This document shows positions 1 through 10,680 of a DNA stretch of 64,000 nt, piece after piece. Both the position numbers and the translations under genes were made by a program. Position 1 is the stretch's first letter. Each line of letters begins with the position of its first letter. The DNA is from Ophioderma brevispina (taxonomy: Eukaryota; Echinodermata; Ophiuroidea; Amphilepidida; Ophiodermatidae). The stretch spans positions 1 to 64,000 of the forward strand of contig JAMKCH010014179.1 of the NCBI GenBank assembly GCA_023653785.1, written 5' to 3'. The notes beneath the pieces were generated by a model. It made no database searches and was not told where the DNA came from. It saw only the letters and a program-made list of their open reading frames with translations.

Positions 1-545
1 ACTCGAAAACTCGAAAATTAAAACTCAAAACCGAAAATTAAAACTCGAACTCGAAAAAATTAAAACTCGAACTCGAAAAATGAAAATCGAAACTCGAAAA
101 TGGAAACTCGAAACTCAGAAAATTACAACTCGAAACTCGAAAAATGAAACTCGAAACTCGAAACAGGAATCTCGAAACTCGAAAATTAAAACTCGAAACT
201 AGAAAAATGAAAACTCCGAAACTCGAAAAATGAAACTCGAAACTCGAAAAATGAAACTCTAACTCGAAAATGGAAACTAGAAACTCGACAAATTAAAACG
301 AAACTCGAAAAATGAAACTCGCAAAATGAAACTCGAAACTCGAAAATTAAAACTCGAAACTCGAAAAAATGAAGCGAAAACTCGAAAATGGAAACTCGAA
401 ACTAGAAATGAAACTAGAAACTCGGAAAAATGAAACTCGAAACTCGAAAATTAAAACTCAAAACTTGAACTCGAAGATTAGTAACCACAACGCAGCCTAC
501 GCAAAGTTTCACGAACGGGTAAAAAAATGCTTAGTAGAAAACGTA
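1..545. repeat. ACTCGAAA-type degenerate minisatellite
   Basis: Short units built on ACTCGAAA plus an ATTAAA, ATGAAA or ATGGAA spacer are repeated many times from the window edge, so the array probably extends to the left. Units vary in spacer length and carry point changes, so the array is old. Any open frame here is only the repeat read as codons. Confidence 0.93.
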
Positions 546-589
546 AGTCGAAACTAGGGCCTGCGTCAGTTTACGATCTGCTTTCTGCG

Positions 590-1565
590 AACGACCCCGG
601 GCCTTAAGCGGTACAAGCGCCTGAATTAGGGTATTCAGCAATGCCTCAGAAGTGTTTCAGAACACAATACGCAAACGCTGGAAGGTCTCGATGGGCGGGG
701 CTGTCGTTCACATATCGGGTAAAACATTAGTGATACACGCGCTATCAACAAGAACATGACAGAAGGTTGACATTACTATTACAGAGAATCATGATACTGG
801 ACTAACTCTGAAATAAGGAGAATGTGAATTGAAATAGACAACACTTGGATTTTTATGGGTTAGTCTTATCGCAGCTGGAGCATTCCCGCAGACCCCAAGA
901 AGGCGAATGCAATAAAAAATGTTCCCAACCTCAAAGCGCAGCAGAGATAAGTGGCCTGTTAGGTATGGTTACATTCAGCTCACGATTATCCCAAATCTGG
1001 CCACCATAACAAGTCCACTCAGAGAACTCAACAGAAGGAGAGTAAATTTGTATGGGGCACTGAACAAGAAAAATGCCCTCCAACGACTCAAAGATCACGC
1101 TCAAGTGTACAGGATGGGGATTTTTTACCCCAATCAGGACACAGAAATATTGTAGAGGCAAGGCCCGTTAGCCTTGGTGCAATTCTCTACAGTGGACAAA
1201 TATGGGAAATCGACGAAACCATCGGTAAGCAAGCCGCGCGCTACGGCAACGAACCGCGATACAGCCAAATCGACGTAAAGCGATGGTAATCGCCATGGTC
1301 CGCTAGCAGAACAATTCCATTGTATGTATAAGGTAGACCGTTAAAAGTCACGAGCGACCACAACCGTTAATTTAAACTCGCAAAACCACCACCCCCCCAC
1401 TCCAATCCTTCTAGTCGCATCCAGACGATGCTTCTAAACTGCAATCTTACGATATGGGTTGTTTTTATACAATTCCAAGTAGGCAAAGAAAATCCTGCAG
1501 ATTTTATGTCGCGACACCCTATTATTTGAACAAACACCAAACTCAACAGTGCTGAGCATTTGTGC
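590..1565 (+). pseudogene. Gypsy reverse transcriptase / RNase H remnant
   Basis: Near 600-660 the text reads YKRLN followed by a GI..ASEVFQNTIR segment, a conserved stretch of Gypsy reverse transcriptase. Near 780-900 come GLTL and ADPKK-like words. The thumb/connection reads IPNLATITSPLREL at about 985-1030, followed by KKNALQRLKDHA and FYPNQDTEI, typical of the RT to RNase H junction. RNase H words follow at 1150-1350, and the end of the domain, GKENPADFMSRHP, lies at about 1484-1522. At least five frame changes are needed to follow the protein. No complete catalytic set can be confirmed. Confidence 0.85.
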
Positions 1566-1639
1566 ACTTCGTGCCAATATGCAACTCCTAACGCGAGTCG
1601 TTAGATGAAATTAGACAGGAGACTTTGAAAGATACAGCT

Positions 1640-2700
1640 CTTCAAGAGTGACTAACGTGACCATAACAACCAATGCCATTACCATAAACAACAACATAGA
1701 TCTCTGTGGAAATCAGACAAATAACGTCACGGAATACTAACATGGTCCTTCGTGGTAACAGAATCATCCTCCCGGATTCCTTGCAAGATTGCGTGCTGTC
1801 GCAATGGCTCATATTGGCCATCACGGAATTGTATAAAATAAGCATCAACTACGAATCCAAGACGTTGGTTTTCCCAAACTAGAGACAAAGTGCGTGAAAG
1901 TAAGTTCAAACGAGTATGCTTGCTCAAGCAGTGTGGCATAAAGCAATATCGCGTGAAACGTACTCACCTGCATCAGTGAAAACTGCCAGAGACTAAATGG
2001 CAGAAAGTCAGTACAGATTTTTGTAGACCATTCCCATCAGGCCATTACTTGCTTGTTGGTTATGATGGCTACTCCGGTTCCAGCCGTCGAAATTCTGACA
2101 TCCACTTCAGCCAGAGCAGTATCCTAATGTGGACAAAATATTTGCAGACTATGGCATTTCGAGATTCTAAAAATTGATATATGGTGCTCCTTCCAAAGCA
2201 ATGATTCCGGATTTTGCTGAATATATTGGCTTTGAAGACCATAGAGTGACACCTTTATGGCCAGAGGCCAACGGTGAGGTTGAGCGTTTTATGCGGGTGA
2301 TAAAGAAAACAAACGCCCGCGGCACAAATCGAAGGCACATCATATCCTGGCGTCAGAACTCTGAGTCTTTCTCCGAAACTATCGTGCGACACCACACGCA
2401 TGAACTGGACAAGCGCCTGCTTCGGTTTTACAGGGGGAACTGAAGACACAGTTACCCCAACTACCAGTCCAAACGTGATGACGAGCACGCCAATGACAAG
2501 GAACTTCGTCAGGAAAGACTCCCAATCCAAACACAGATGAAACGATATCTGAAATAGCTCGTCATATATCCAACTCGTCTTTCCGTCTGGGAGATGGGGT
2601 CCTGATGAGAAATGAAAGTTCTAAATCGGAAAACTCCATCCTCCTTATGAACTTCGCCCATACACAATCGTCCGAATGAGAGGAACACAAATCACAGCAG
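1640..2700 (+). pseudogene. Gypsy integrase remnant
   Basis: Zinc-binding HHCC-like remnants are spread over 1750-1960 (PDSLQD, a GHxGIV-like word, then VFPN). The core begins near 1995 with KVSTDF and PFPSGHYLLVGYDGYSG. It continues through ILTSTSARAV to an intact 89-codon stretch at 2174-2443 containing DFAEYIGFEDHRVTPLWPEA and NGEVERFMRV, where the last catalytic Glu region lies. A C-terminal tail of the QLPVQ...ELRQ...QMKRY type follows to about 2700 in shifted frames. Stops and frameshifts make this non-functional. Confidence 0.87.
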
Positions 2701-2779
2701 AAAAAGTCCCGTAGGTACGCACATTCATCCTTATCAAGAAGTCAGAAGGGTATATTCGCGACAACACGACGATGAGTGC

Positions 2780-3589
2780 CGTAAGAGTAGGGGTGATGGT
2801 GAGTCATGGCCGAAGACAAGTGACATTGAAAATGAGAACGCGCCCTCCCATATCGTTATACATGCGAGACAGACGTCCTCCTGCGCACCTCGCTAAACTA
2901 GGAAAAACTACAACACAGGGGAAAGTCTTGTGGATCTCACATTGAATGGATTTGTTTGTAATACATGGAGTTCTGATACACAGCCTACAGCAGCTAATTA
3001 AAAGAGGGTGAAAGAATGTAAGTCCTACACTTGTCACATATACATACAGTACATTTCAAAACAACCGTTCTAGGTCACTGTTAAACTGGAATACGGCAAC
3101 AGGAGCTGACCTTTGACCTGGGAACTAAGAGGACAATAACAAATATGGCAGACTAGATCAGGTTATAAATTAAAGTAGAACTTGTGTAAGTTATCCTCGT
3201 ATCTGCGTTTATGTTTATTTGGTCATCGATTTTATAATTCTAATTCTATTTACAATTACTTAAAAAAAAAATGACAGGAGGAGATATTGGGGATACCATA
3301 TTATCTCAACATGGCACTTGGTCGGTTGCCTAGACCACCAACTGAGAACGCTTTTCGAAAGTTGTTGGAAAAGCAAGTACAAAAAGTAAACGCCCAAACA
3401 TAGTTTTGAACGTGCATGCGATCGTAACAGCCCCATATAGAAAACAACGCTTTGAATTTCTGTAGTCGTGGGTTAACACACGCCGGAGTGCTGTCCACGG
3501 CATGCACACTGTGGACGCGGTGTGTGGGGGTGGGTGCCACACAAGAATCTGTTACAGTACATTTTTGAAATTATTATCCATAGTATTGC
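2780..3589. other. No gene seen
   Basis: Short open frames on both strands show no recognisable protein. The stretch may include the 3' UTR or LTR of the preceding Gypsy remnant (about 3060-3260, AT-rich, ending in an A-run near 3261-3270). Confidence 0.5.
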
Positions 3590-4095
3590 TCTAAAACTAT
3601 ATTATGTAAAACTAGTCAGATGTGCAATAATTTAGAGCTGAAACCGCTGAAAATCCGAATCCTTAACTTTTTTGCGCCAATCGGATTTTCGTTATTTCTG
3701 TTGGAAAATGCCAATTTCCCGACTCAGGAAGGACTCTATGACGTTCATTGTGACGCCCATAATAGTATGTTAGTACTTATTTTGGTATCAATGAAAGAGG
3801 AGGACGAAGCTATCCATTGGTATCAAAATCTTAAGCATCGGGTGCTTTATAAAAATTCTCGAGGGGGGATGGTAACCACCCCCCTTGGTAAAACGTTTGT
3901 TACAAAAAAAAGCTTGGTTAGACGAGGGTTAAAAGTGGACATAAACTACCTCGATGTCTTTAGCCTCTACTTAATATCCTTCTGTTTTTGTGTTGTTATT
4001 TTTTATGTGTAAAATATATTCTATCTCCCAATGGCCGAGGACTATCATTTCGAAACAAATTGAAACATTTCATATTTTGTGAAAATGTGGCCAAT
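3590..4095 (+). repeat. Dispersed repeat family A, forward copy
   Basis: This segment starts with AAAACTAGTCA near 3610, passes TTTTTTGCGCCAATCGGATT and a TATCCATTGGTATCAAAATC block, then CCACCCCCCTTGGTAAAACG, and ends near CATTTTGTGAAAATG. Parts recur elsewhere: inverted at 5590-5815, direct at 5890-6250 and direct at 14865-15035. A 130-codon open frame inside it (3620-4012) has no recognised domain and looks incidental. The family is unassigned; no transposase was seen. Confidence 0.75.
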
Positions 4096-4364
4096 TCACT
4101 CTAAGCCCTACACCTCCAAACACCAATATAACTAAATGAGTGAGGCAAGAAAAGATGCGATGACGTCAACGTACCAACACTAATATGGGCACGAAATCGC
4201 TACGCCTTTACCTTCCTCTGTGGAATAGGAGGACGAAACCAAAAGGCAGTTAGGGAAATAGAGGAAACACACATGATAGCAGTAGGTTTTTCAATGGTAT
4301 TTCCTATTTATTGCCTAAATAGAAATTATTGTTTGTAGATACAGCAACCGAAAATAGCACTTAC
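4096..4364. other. Spacer beside the EGF exon
   Basis: No coding signal. It would be intron downstream of the EGF exon on the - strand. Confidence 0.4.
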
Positions 4365-4463
4365 AATTGCATCTCTCACCGTACCAAGGGTATTCACAGG
4401 TACATTCCAAAGTATTTCTGTTACATGACCCATGTACACATTTCCGAGTTGGCACTTGATTGC
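4365..4463 (-). CDS. Single EGF-like domain exon of an unidentified gene
   Basis: On the - strand a polypyrimidine-AAAG acceptor precedes 99 nt ending at a GTAAGT donor. The exon begins with 2 nt of a split codon and ends with 1 nt, so it is a phase 1-1 symmetric exon, the type known to carry extracellular modules. The residues read NQVPTRKCVHGSC, then TLECTCEYPWYGERCN. If the split first codon is TGC, as its GC ending allows, the spacing is C-x7-C-x4-C-x6-C-x1-C-x8-C, a complete EGF module with three expected disulphides. The WYGERC ending matches the usual GY/F-x-G-x-x-C turn. No other exon of this gene was found, so the protein (receptor, matrix or secreted) cannot be named. Calcium-binding EGF motifs (D-x-D/N-E) are absent. 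Confidence 0.72.
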
Positions 4464-4551
4464 CTTTAAAAAGAAATAACTTTAATAAGGGACTATAATA
4501 ACTAATATTATCTAATGAAGAGTAACACATGGCTCACCAACACACACACCC

Positions 4552-4600
4552 CCCCCACCCACAGAGCTTCCTCAAGGCAGTTGAAAAAAATTGCCCTATA
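4552..4600 (+). repeat. Orphan copy of the Penelope-like element terminal motif
   Basis: The words AGAGCTTCCTCAAGGCAGTT and a following A-run match the terminal segments that flank the Penelope-like element at 25.2-27.0 kb. No reverse transcriptase is next to it, so it is a truncated or solo end. A C-rich CA repeat immediately precedes it. Confidence 0.6.
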
Positions 4601-4804
4601 AAAAAGCTAACCACGGCAACAAAATATAACATCAATAGTGTCAAAAATGAAACATAAAGATGAACATATGGGGAATAGAATCCTTAGAATTATTATTGAT
4701 TATAAAAACACAGTTCCATAGTGGAGAAAACTTGGACATTCACAGAAGAAGGGGTAAAATTGATTACCAAAGTAACACGTTGGGGTAAACAACCCTTCAG
4801 ATCC

Positions 4805-5060
4805 TGTGAAGGAATTAGTTTGTACAGTGGTCAAATTTAAAAGTTAATCTGATTATATTTTAAATACTTGCAAATTATTGCCTCGGCCCAGGGGTTAGAG
4901 GACTTCCAAAAGTAATAGTTTTGATTATGTTAAGTGTTTACTTACGAAGATAAGGGTCAAAAAAGGTCAACGGCAATTGAATTATGTTGCCCTATGACCT
5001 ATTTTGTCGCATAACATGGTAACTATACATTGCAGATTGTACAAAATATTCCTTATTTTG
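4805..5060 (-). repeat. Dispersed repeat, inverted copy of 54410-54610
   Basis: The stretch with TTGCAAATTATTGCC, TTTTGATTATGTTAAGTGTT, GGTCAAAAAAGGTCAA and GCCCTATGACCTATT is, in reverse complement, the sequence inside the left arm of the 4.6-kb inverted-repeat element near 54.5 kb. Confidence 0.75.
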
Positions 5061-5341
5061 ACACATTGAGGGCGGTCTACGTTTTTTTGCCCAATTTTCG
5101 ATCCAATTGACTTTACCTTTTCTTTACTTTACCAATATGTTACATATGCATGTTGTATATCATATTGTAGCCCATGTTGAAAAGTTTTGAAAAATGGTCA
5201 TTATTTTGATCTTGTTGCCATGGTAACTGAACAGGGCCTCTGAATGGCTAAACACTTGAACAAACGTAACTGCTTACCAGTAACTTGCACTTACACCATA
5301 CTTGGGTAGAAGGTGCATGGGTACAATGCGCAGAAAACCAG

Positions 5342-5446
5342 GAAGCCGGATTTTTGATATGGTTGTCATTGCAACCAGGAGCTGACCAATTAGGGAACTG
5401 TATGCCATAATTTAAAATTGAAGCCCTAATTCAAAAATCCGGCTTC
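5342..5446. repeat. Short perfect inverted repeat (16-bp arms)
   Basis: GAAGCCGGATTTTTGA at 5342-5357 is the exact reverse complement of 5431-5446. Similarity continues a few bases outward. The loop is about 73 bp. It could be a small hairpin MITE or a cruciform. No gene lies within 5060-5590. Confidence 0.7.
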
Positions 5447-5589
5447 ATGGTTTCACAGCGCCTGGATGCTTAAATCTGTGCCAAATATGTTGATATGACC
5501 TTTGGTTTTTGAGTTACGGTTCGTTCCAGTTTCTAAAAACACGATTTTTACCATTTGAGATATGAGCGAAAGTAATCAAAAATGTTAAA

Positions 5590-5815
5590 AGTGCCAAAAA
5601 AAAAATATTAACCCTCGTTCCGAGCCATTTTTGGTAACAAAACTCCGAAGGGGGGGGGGGTGGTGGTGGTCACCCCGCGATTTTCGTTAATGAACACCCG
5701 ATTCCTGTAATTGGTACCAAAGGATAGCTTAGAGTTTCTTCTTCCATTGGTACCCAAAATAAGTACTAACATCCCCATTATGACGTTCCCATGACGTCAT
5801 ATGTGCGGAAGTCGA
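5590..5815 (-). repeat. Dispersed repeat family A, inverted copy
   Basis: The reverse complement of this segment aligns in order with 3740-3920: the AAGCTATCC...GGTACCAA block, a G-run/GGTGGT block (with a longer G-run here) and CGAGGGTTAA. Together with 3590-4095 it forms a widely spaced inverted pair that encloses the EGF exon. Confidence 0.7.
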
Positions 5816-5889
5816 AAATATATATATAGGGTGGAAAATTGATATTTCGCAATTTAGCGACCCAAACTTCAAACACCTTATTATAAGCT

Positions 5890-6250
5890 CTAAAATGCTG
5901 TCATTATATAAAACTAGTCATTTCCCATCAGGTAGAGTCCAAACACGCATGAAAATATGATTTTTTTCCTAACCTTTTTGGCGAAAAAATTGAATTTTTC
6001 ACTGTTGTGTGTCTATGGAAATGCAGTAGTAAATGCTGTAAATTATATTAAAAACTAGTCATTTCCCATCAGGTAAAACCAAAACCGCATGTGAAAATAT
6101 GATTTTCCTAACCTTTTTGGCGAAAATTAATTGTTCACTGTGGAAAGAGGAGGACCTAGCTATCTATTGATACCAAAATCAAGTGTATGGTTGTGGTAGG
6201 CATGTTGGTACTTCCTTCCGGAAGGGAGGAGAGAAGTACCATCACCTTGG
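5890..6250 (+). repeat. Dispersed repeat family A, two tandem direct copies
   Basis: AACTAGTCATTTCCCATCAG occurs twice, at about 5912 and 6054. Each is followed by a CCGCATG-like or CACGCATG word, ATATGATTTT and CCTAACCTTTTTGGCGAAAA. The second copy continues into the GAGGAGGAC...TATCTATTGATACCAAAATC block shared with 3790-3830. Confidence 0.75.
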
Positions 6251-6957
6251 GATAACCCTGTATCTTACCTATACCCCGGGGAATGTTTTTTTTGGAAAAG
6301 GAGCGTAACAGTCAATGGCAAGTACATGAAATTAATTTGGCACAATAAAGGGGGTTTTAAGCAAAGCCGGGGAAAAAAAACCTAAAGGGAGGGGGGGGGC
6401 GGGGGGGGGGCCACTTCGGTAGACGAGGGGGTTAATTTGGCTCACAATTTGGAAATAATTGTTTATTTATTTTAAAATATAAATTATTATATTTTGAGGC
6501 ATTTTGGTGCCAAATTGGGGATGATATAAGGGTTAAATTGATTTTTAAAAAAATGTCTTAAATATTCAAGGGTGTGTGAGTGATGATAAAGAAATACGTA
6601 AGAAAATACTGTCGAGCTGGAAAATTTCGAGAGGGTTGATTGCATAATGAATGTATTTAATGTGTTTAATAAATTAATTTTGAAAAAGCTTTGTTAATAA
6701 GAGAAAATTTATTTGCTTAAAAATCACAAGGGAGACCTTTTACAAATGTATACAAAAATGCATCGAACGTGCGAGACTCGCTTACTTAATAGAAACATAA
6801 AATTTGAACAGAATGTCCTATTTACCTCAAACAAAAAGCAAATGAAAGCTGTGAAACGTAACACTTTCTTATCGTTCACGATCTTCCAAACAGGCCAATC
6901 GACCAAAAGTCATTTCGAGCTATCGGCTATTGAAGTTTTAGAGAATTATTAACTTTG
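6251..6957. other. No gene seen; G-runs and AT-rich spacer
   Basis: A GGGG/C-interrupted run lies at 6390-6410. The open frame at 6713-6952 has no recognised domain. Its middle shares a short inverted match (TTCCAAACAGGCCAATCGAC) with 12440-12460, so it is probably repeat-derived. Confidence 0.45.
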
Positions 6958-7060
6958 TGGGAGAGGCGTGGCCTAGCGGGTAGCCCCGGGTAATTGCCTC
7001 TGGCGCAAATTTTACCATCAAAAATTACGGGTTCGAATCCCGTGGGGTCGTGGCACTTGC
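6958..7060 (+). mobile_element. tRNA-derived SINE head
   Basis: An internal RNA polymerase III promoter is visible: A-box-like TGGCCTAGCGG near 6972 and a B-box GGTTCGAATCC near 7029. The T-arm ACGGG-TTCGAAT-CCCGT is perfectly paired and the D-arm plausible, but the acceptor stem does not pair, so it is tRNA-like rather than a tRNA gene. The SINE body may continue to about 7130. Confidence 0.68.
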
Positions 7061-7205
7061 TGGGATTTATTCGGGGTACTATCAATTTGGATTTGATCTG
7101 ATATACCAGCTATTGATTAAATAAAGAATACCGCTCTCCTCCTGGTTCAAATTGGGATGGTGGTAAAGGGATCATGAAAGCATCCCGTCCTTTGGAGGGG
7201 GACGT

Positions 7206-7242
7206 TAAAGCCGTCCCCCCCCCCCCCCCCCCCCCCCCCCAT
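7206..7242. repeat. Poly-C run
   Basis: An uninterrupted run of about 30 C (G on the other strand). It could form G-quadruplex or i-motif DNA, and its length is unreliable in assemblies. Confidence 0.9.
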
Positions 7243-9188
7243 CGGCCGTGTAAGAGAGTCACCAATTGTACATGTACATCGCAGTCAGTGTTCGAAATAA
7301 GAGTAGGTTGTAAACCCTGAATTTTTTCCCAATCCGCCCCAGCCGGCAAAACCGCGGGCCATGTTAGGAGCGTCCGTATCTGGATACACGCGGCCCCGGA
7401 TCAGCAACACTAGCATGAACAAATCCTGACACCCACAACAAAGCCTTACCAGGACTCTTGTGGATACGAGCAAACAAACAAAACTAAATCTAAATTTGAA
7501 ACATTTTAGAAAATGAGTTATGTGTACATTGTGGAAATTGAAACGTTCTTCATTTTGAGCACGCTTTAAATTCAAGTATCCTTTGGTGTTCTTGTTCAAA
7601 TTAATTATAAAGTGAATTGGTATTTTGCAAAAACTAAAAAAAAAACGTCCTCTGTTTTATGTCAAAGGAGACGAATGCACATTCGTTCTGTTTGGTGTGC
7701 TCAAAAAGAGTCGATCGATCGTCCGACGGTGGTATTGAACATGTTTGAACTCCTTTTGCTCGGAGGGCGCTAGAAATGACTATGCTTTTGTATGATTTCT
7801 AAGCAGTCTTCTCTTACAGGCAAATAGGACATGAAGCTAGAAAAAAGGACTGTTGAGGTTCTGTTTTTTTTTTTAAATTTGTAATTCAAATTGATCCCAA
7901 ATACTTTATGTAAAATATATTACATCAAGCTATACATATAGTGTTAATTTGAATAGAAACCTGTAAACGCTGTATTTTACGTGGTTTTTTTTGAGCAGTT
8001 GTTGCCAGAATTTTCTTGTAAATGTATGTTATTTTTCCTGTAAACCTTAGTTCTTAATAGCCTATAATTGAAAATTCATAATAATGTACGAAAATGTTCT
8101 CGAAAAAAATCGAAAAAAAGCTCAAGTGTAGTGGTTTTTATACACCTGGTAAATTGGACATAAAATTTACAGTATTTGCCGTATTCAAATTCCAAGCATC
8201 GGCCTACATGTAAAGACATCTAAAGTGTATGTCTAACGTTTGAAACCCTGGGTTTGTGAATTATGGACATTAATCACTTCCAGAAACGAGTGGAAGAAGA
8301 AGGTTGTGATTATCTGTTATTCTTGAAGTGTATTTTTGATACTTTTTGTAGAAGTAAAATGAATCAAAGATAACGTTTTTTATCAAGAAGAAAGTCTTAC
8401 ATCAAGTCATTTTGTATTAATTTTACGAGGCGTTCGGACGAAAATCATTTTAATTCTAATGATCGACACATACAACACGTATTTTAGAATTAATACTCTT
8501 ATTTTCAATAAAAAAAATAAAAGCAACTCTTTAATCATATTGTATCTTTACATTTTTAGTTATTAAGTTTTCGGTAGCTCCAACTGCCACTGAAAATAAA
8601 TGCAAGATTCATGTAGGCTTACTACTTTCAAATAACGAAAACTATAGGAAGAGTATATTGGCAATTAGTGTCAAATGATGTTTCTAAAAATCGTAAAAAC
8701 AAACGACTTCGGAGTGTCTATTGGTACAATTTGAAATGAAATTGACATTCCCATGGATAGTATTTGATTTTTGTCATGCATCAAACAGACCATTGCGTAT
8801 ATGTTTCACCTTTGGAGTCACAGCACCCCGAACAGCACTCATACAGTATAGTTGAAAACTTTCTATGGGTAAAAAACAAACCATTTAGAGGTTAAGATGG
8901 CAGTTGTATTTCAAAGACTTCTGACGTTTAATTTTTATTCAAATTGCCATATTTCTGATTATCAAAGTTGTATTTATTGAAAATGCAGAATATAATTTTC
9001 TCATATTAAACATCTTTTGTTATTGGAATTGAAAGGAAAATAATTCCTCTATCTACTCAATAAAATGAAGTGTAATCGGGTTGCATTCAATTATATTGAG
9101 TAATTTCAATGAGTAATCTTTTAATGTACCATTAATCATGTATTTTAATTGAGATGGCTGATAATATGAATACTAATTTTTCTACATG
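7243..9188. other. No gene seen; AT-rich spacer
   Basis: Open frames are short and contain no known motif. The frame at 7285-7599 on the - strand is low-complexity spacer. Confidence 0.5.
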
Positions 9189-9417
9189 CACTGCAAAAAC
9201 TAGGGTGTTAAAATTAACACCACCGGTGTTCTAGGAGGATTACACCAAGAGGATGTCAAAATTCAACACCTTTGGTGTTATTTGAACACCCTATTGTGTT
9301 ATTTTAACACAAAATAGTCTTAAAATAACACCAAAGGTGTTGAATTTTGACACTCTCTTGGCGTGGTCCTCCTAGAACACCGGCGGTGTTAATTTTAACA
9401 CCCTGTGTTTTGCAGTG
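9189..9417. mobile_element. Near-perfect palindromic MITE, CACTG termini
   Basis: The element begins CACTGCAAAA and ends TTTTGCAGTG. Almost the full length folds on itself: the half at 9189-9300 pairs with 9305-9417, each half carrying inner GTGTTAA/TTAACAC repeats. It is about 230 bp with no coding capacity and no clear target-site duplication. The superfamily cannot be assigned from the ends alone. Confidence 0.85.
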
Positions 9418-9663
9418 TGTACTCAAAATCACGTTACTTTATTGCGCTTATTTAGTAAGTGCACAGAGAAACTATCAAGTTAGTTTAATTATTAATCAAC
9501 TATGTTATTGAAACTCAAAATAATATCATAGGTATGTGGGGAAATATAGCAAAGAAAAGAGGAAAAACGAAAAAAGATTTTGAGGTACTATGTTTTGCAT
9601 TTCATTATTGATCTTAATTTGGCTATAAATTAATCATGTAAGTAACTTTTATACATGTAAGCC

Positions 9664-9737
9664 TATCTAACTGGGAATCGAACCTGGGACCCTCTTATAT
9701 GAACCCAAATACCTAACCACGATACTATGCTGCCTTA
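9664..9737 (-). mobile_element. tRNA-like (SINE) sequence, minus strand
   Basis: In reverse complement it reads GGCAGCATAGTATCGTGGTT, then a B-box GGTTCGATTCC. The T-stem halves (CCAGG / CCCAG) do not pair fully and the acceptor stem is not closed, so it is a tRNA-derived relic rather than a tRNA gene. Confidence 0.6.
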
Positions 9738-10680
9738 TATACATGGAATATGACATTGAATTTATATGCATTACTTTCCTTTCAAATTAATATATTGCAA
9801 ATTAAAACGAACAAATATCGTACCAAAACGTGAAAGGGTTTTAACAAGAAGTTTTTGAACTAGCTATAAAAAATTGAAGTGAAAATAAGTTACTACATTA
9901 GTGCTTGTTTGTGACCTTTCTGGTGTTACAAATTCTCTTGTTGTTGTTATAACTTTGAATTACTAACATAGCTGATTTGAATCTTTTTACTTAATTACAG
10001 CTTCAACAATCAATTAATTTCAGCAACAGGTGTAAACTGAGTAATTGTTGCTATTTTTTTGCACAATTTACCGTAACTTAATACATGTATGTTTGTGTTT
10101 AAAACATTTCTCAAATGAAATAAGGGTATTTGTGAAATTATTCTCATGAACGTATAGTTGTATCATTACAAAATAAAAAAAAACAACTTTAACTATTCTA
10201 TCTAAAAACAATAAAGAAATAATAATAAAACTCAACTGGGTGATTAAGAAATGACAAACGTAGGTCCTTTTGCCGTGGCTCAGGGCGCCCGGATCGCGCT
10301 TAGCAGTCAATACATCTTACAATCTACGTCTAGTAAAGAACACAGCTAAAATGAATATTTTTGTTTCAAATTATTAGCACTACTAACATGCATCTTGTAT
10401 ATGATGAAATAACGTGCGCTGTAAGAATTACAGTGGACTTCACAATAAAAAAGATCAGAGAGAAAAAGACAATACTTGGCCGACGGGCTTGGCCGTAATT
10501 TAAAAAATCAAGCAAAATTACTTTTTGTCCAATTTTCAAGGCCTATTACGACTTAAATTTATAAGAGAGGCTCCTATTGAACTTTGAATATATCAAATTA
10601 ATGCACTATTATGGATTGTCCAATTATTGGGTTAATTACAGGAAAATATGTAAATCTTACAGGAAAACCCCAAATTCACT
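9738..10680. other. No gene seen
   Basis: AT-rich spacer. The - strand frame at 10068-10310 has no recognised domain. Confidence 0.5.

Larger units (their letters stand above)
560..2775 (+). mobile_element. Decayed Ty3/Gypsy LTR retrotransposon pol region
   Basis: Reading across frames gives the pol order of a Ty3/Gypsy element: reverse transcriptase, RNase H, integrase zinc finger, integrase core, integrase C-terminus. Stops and frame changes occur every few tens of codons, so nothing is translatable as a whole. Protease and gag are not seen, and the left end abuts the minisatellite. No convincing LTR pair is visible. A stretch at about 3060-3260 after the integrase could be 3' UTR or LTR, but no second copy is present to prove it. 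The integrase wording (TPLWPEANGEVERF type) is that of the widespread invertebrate Gypsy group often annotated as K02A2.6-like. Confidence 0.88.

Noticed and set aside
1..560. CRISPR-like regular repeats
   Set aside because: Units are short, contiguous and variable with no unique spacers, and the DNA is eukaryotic.
3620..4012. 130-codon + strand open frame
   Set aside because: It lies wholly inside dispersed repeat family A, whose other copies are broken in this frame, so it is incidental.
9664..9737. Functional tRNA gene
   Set aside because: Acceptor and T stems do not pair; it is only tRNA-like.
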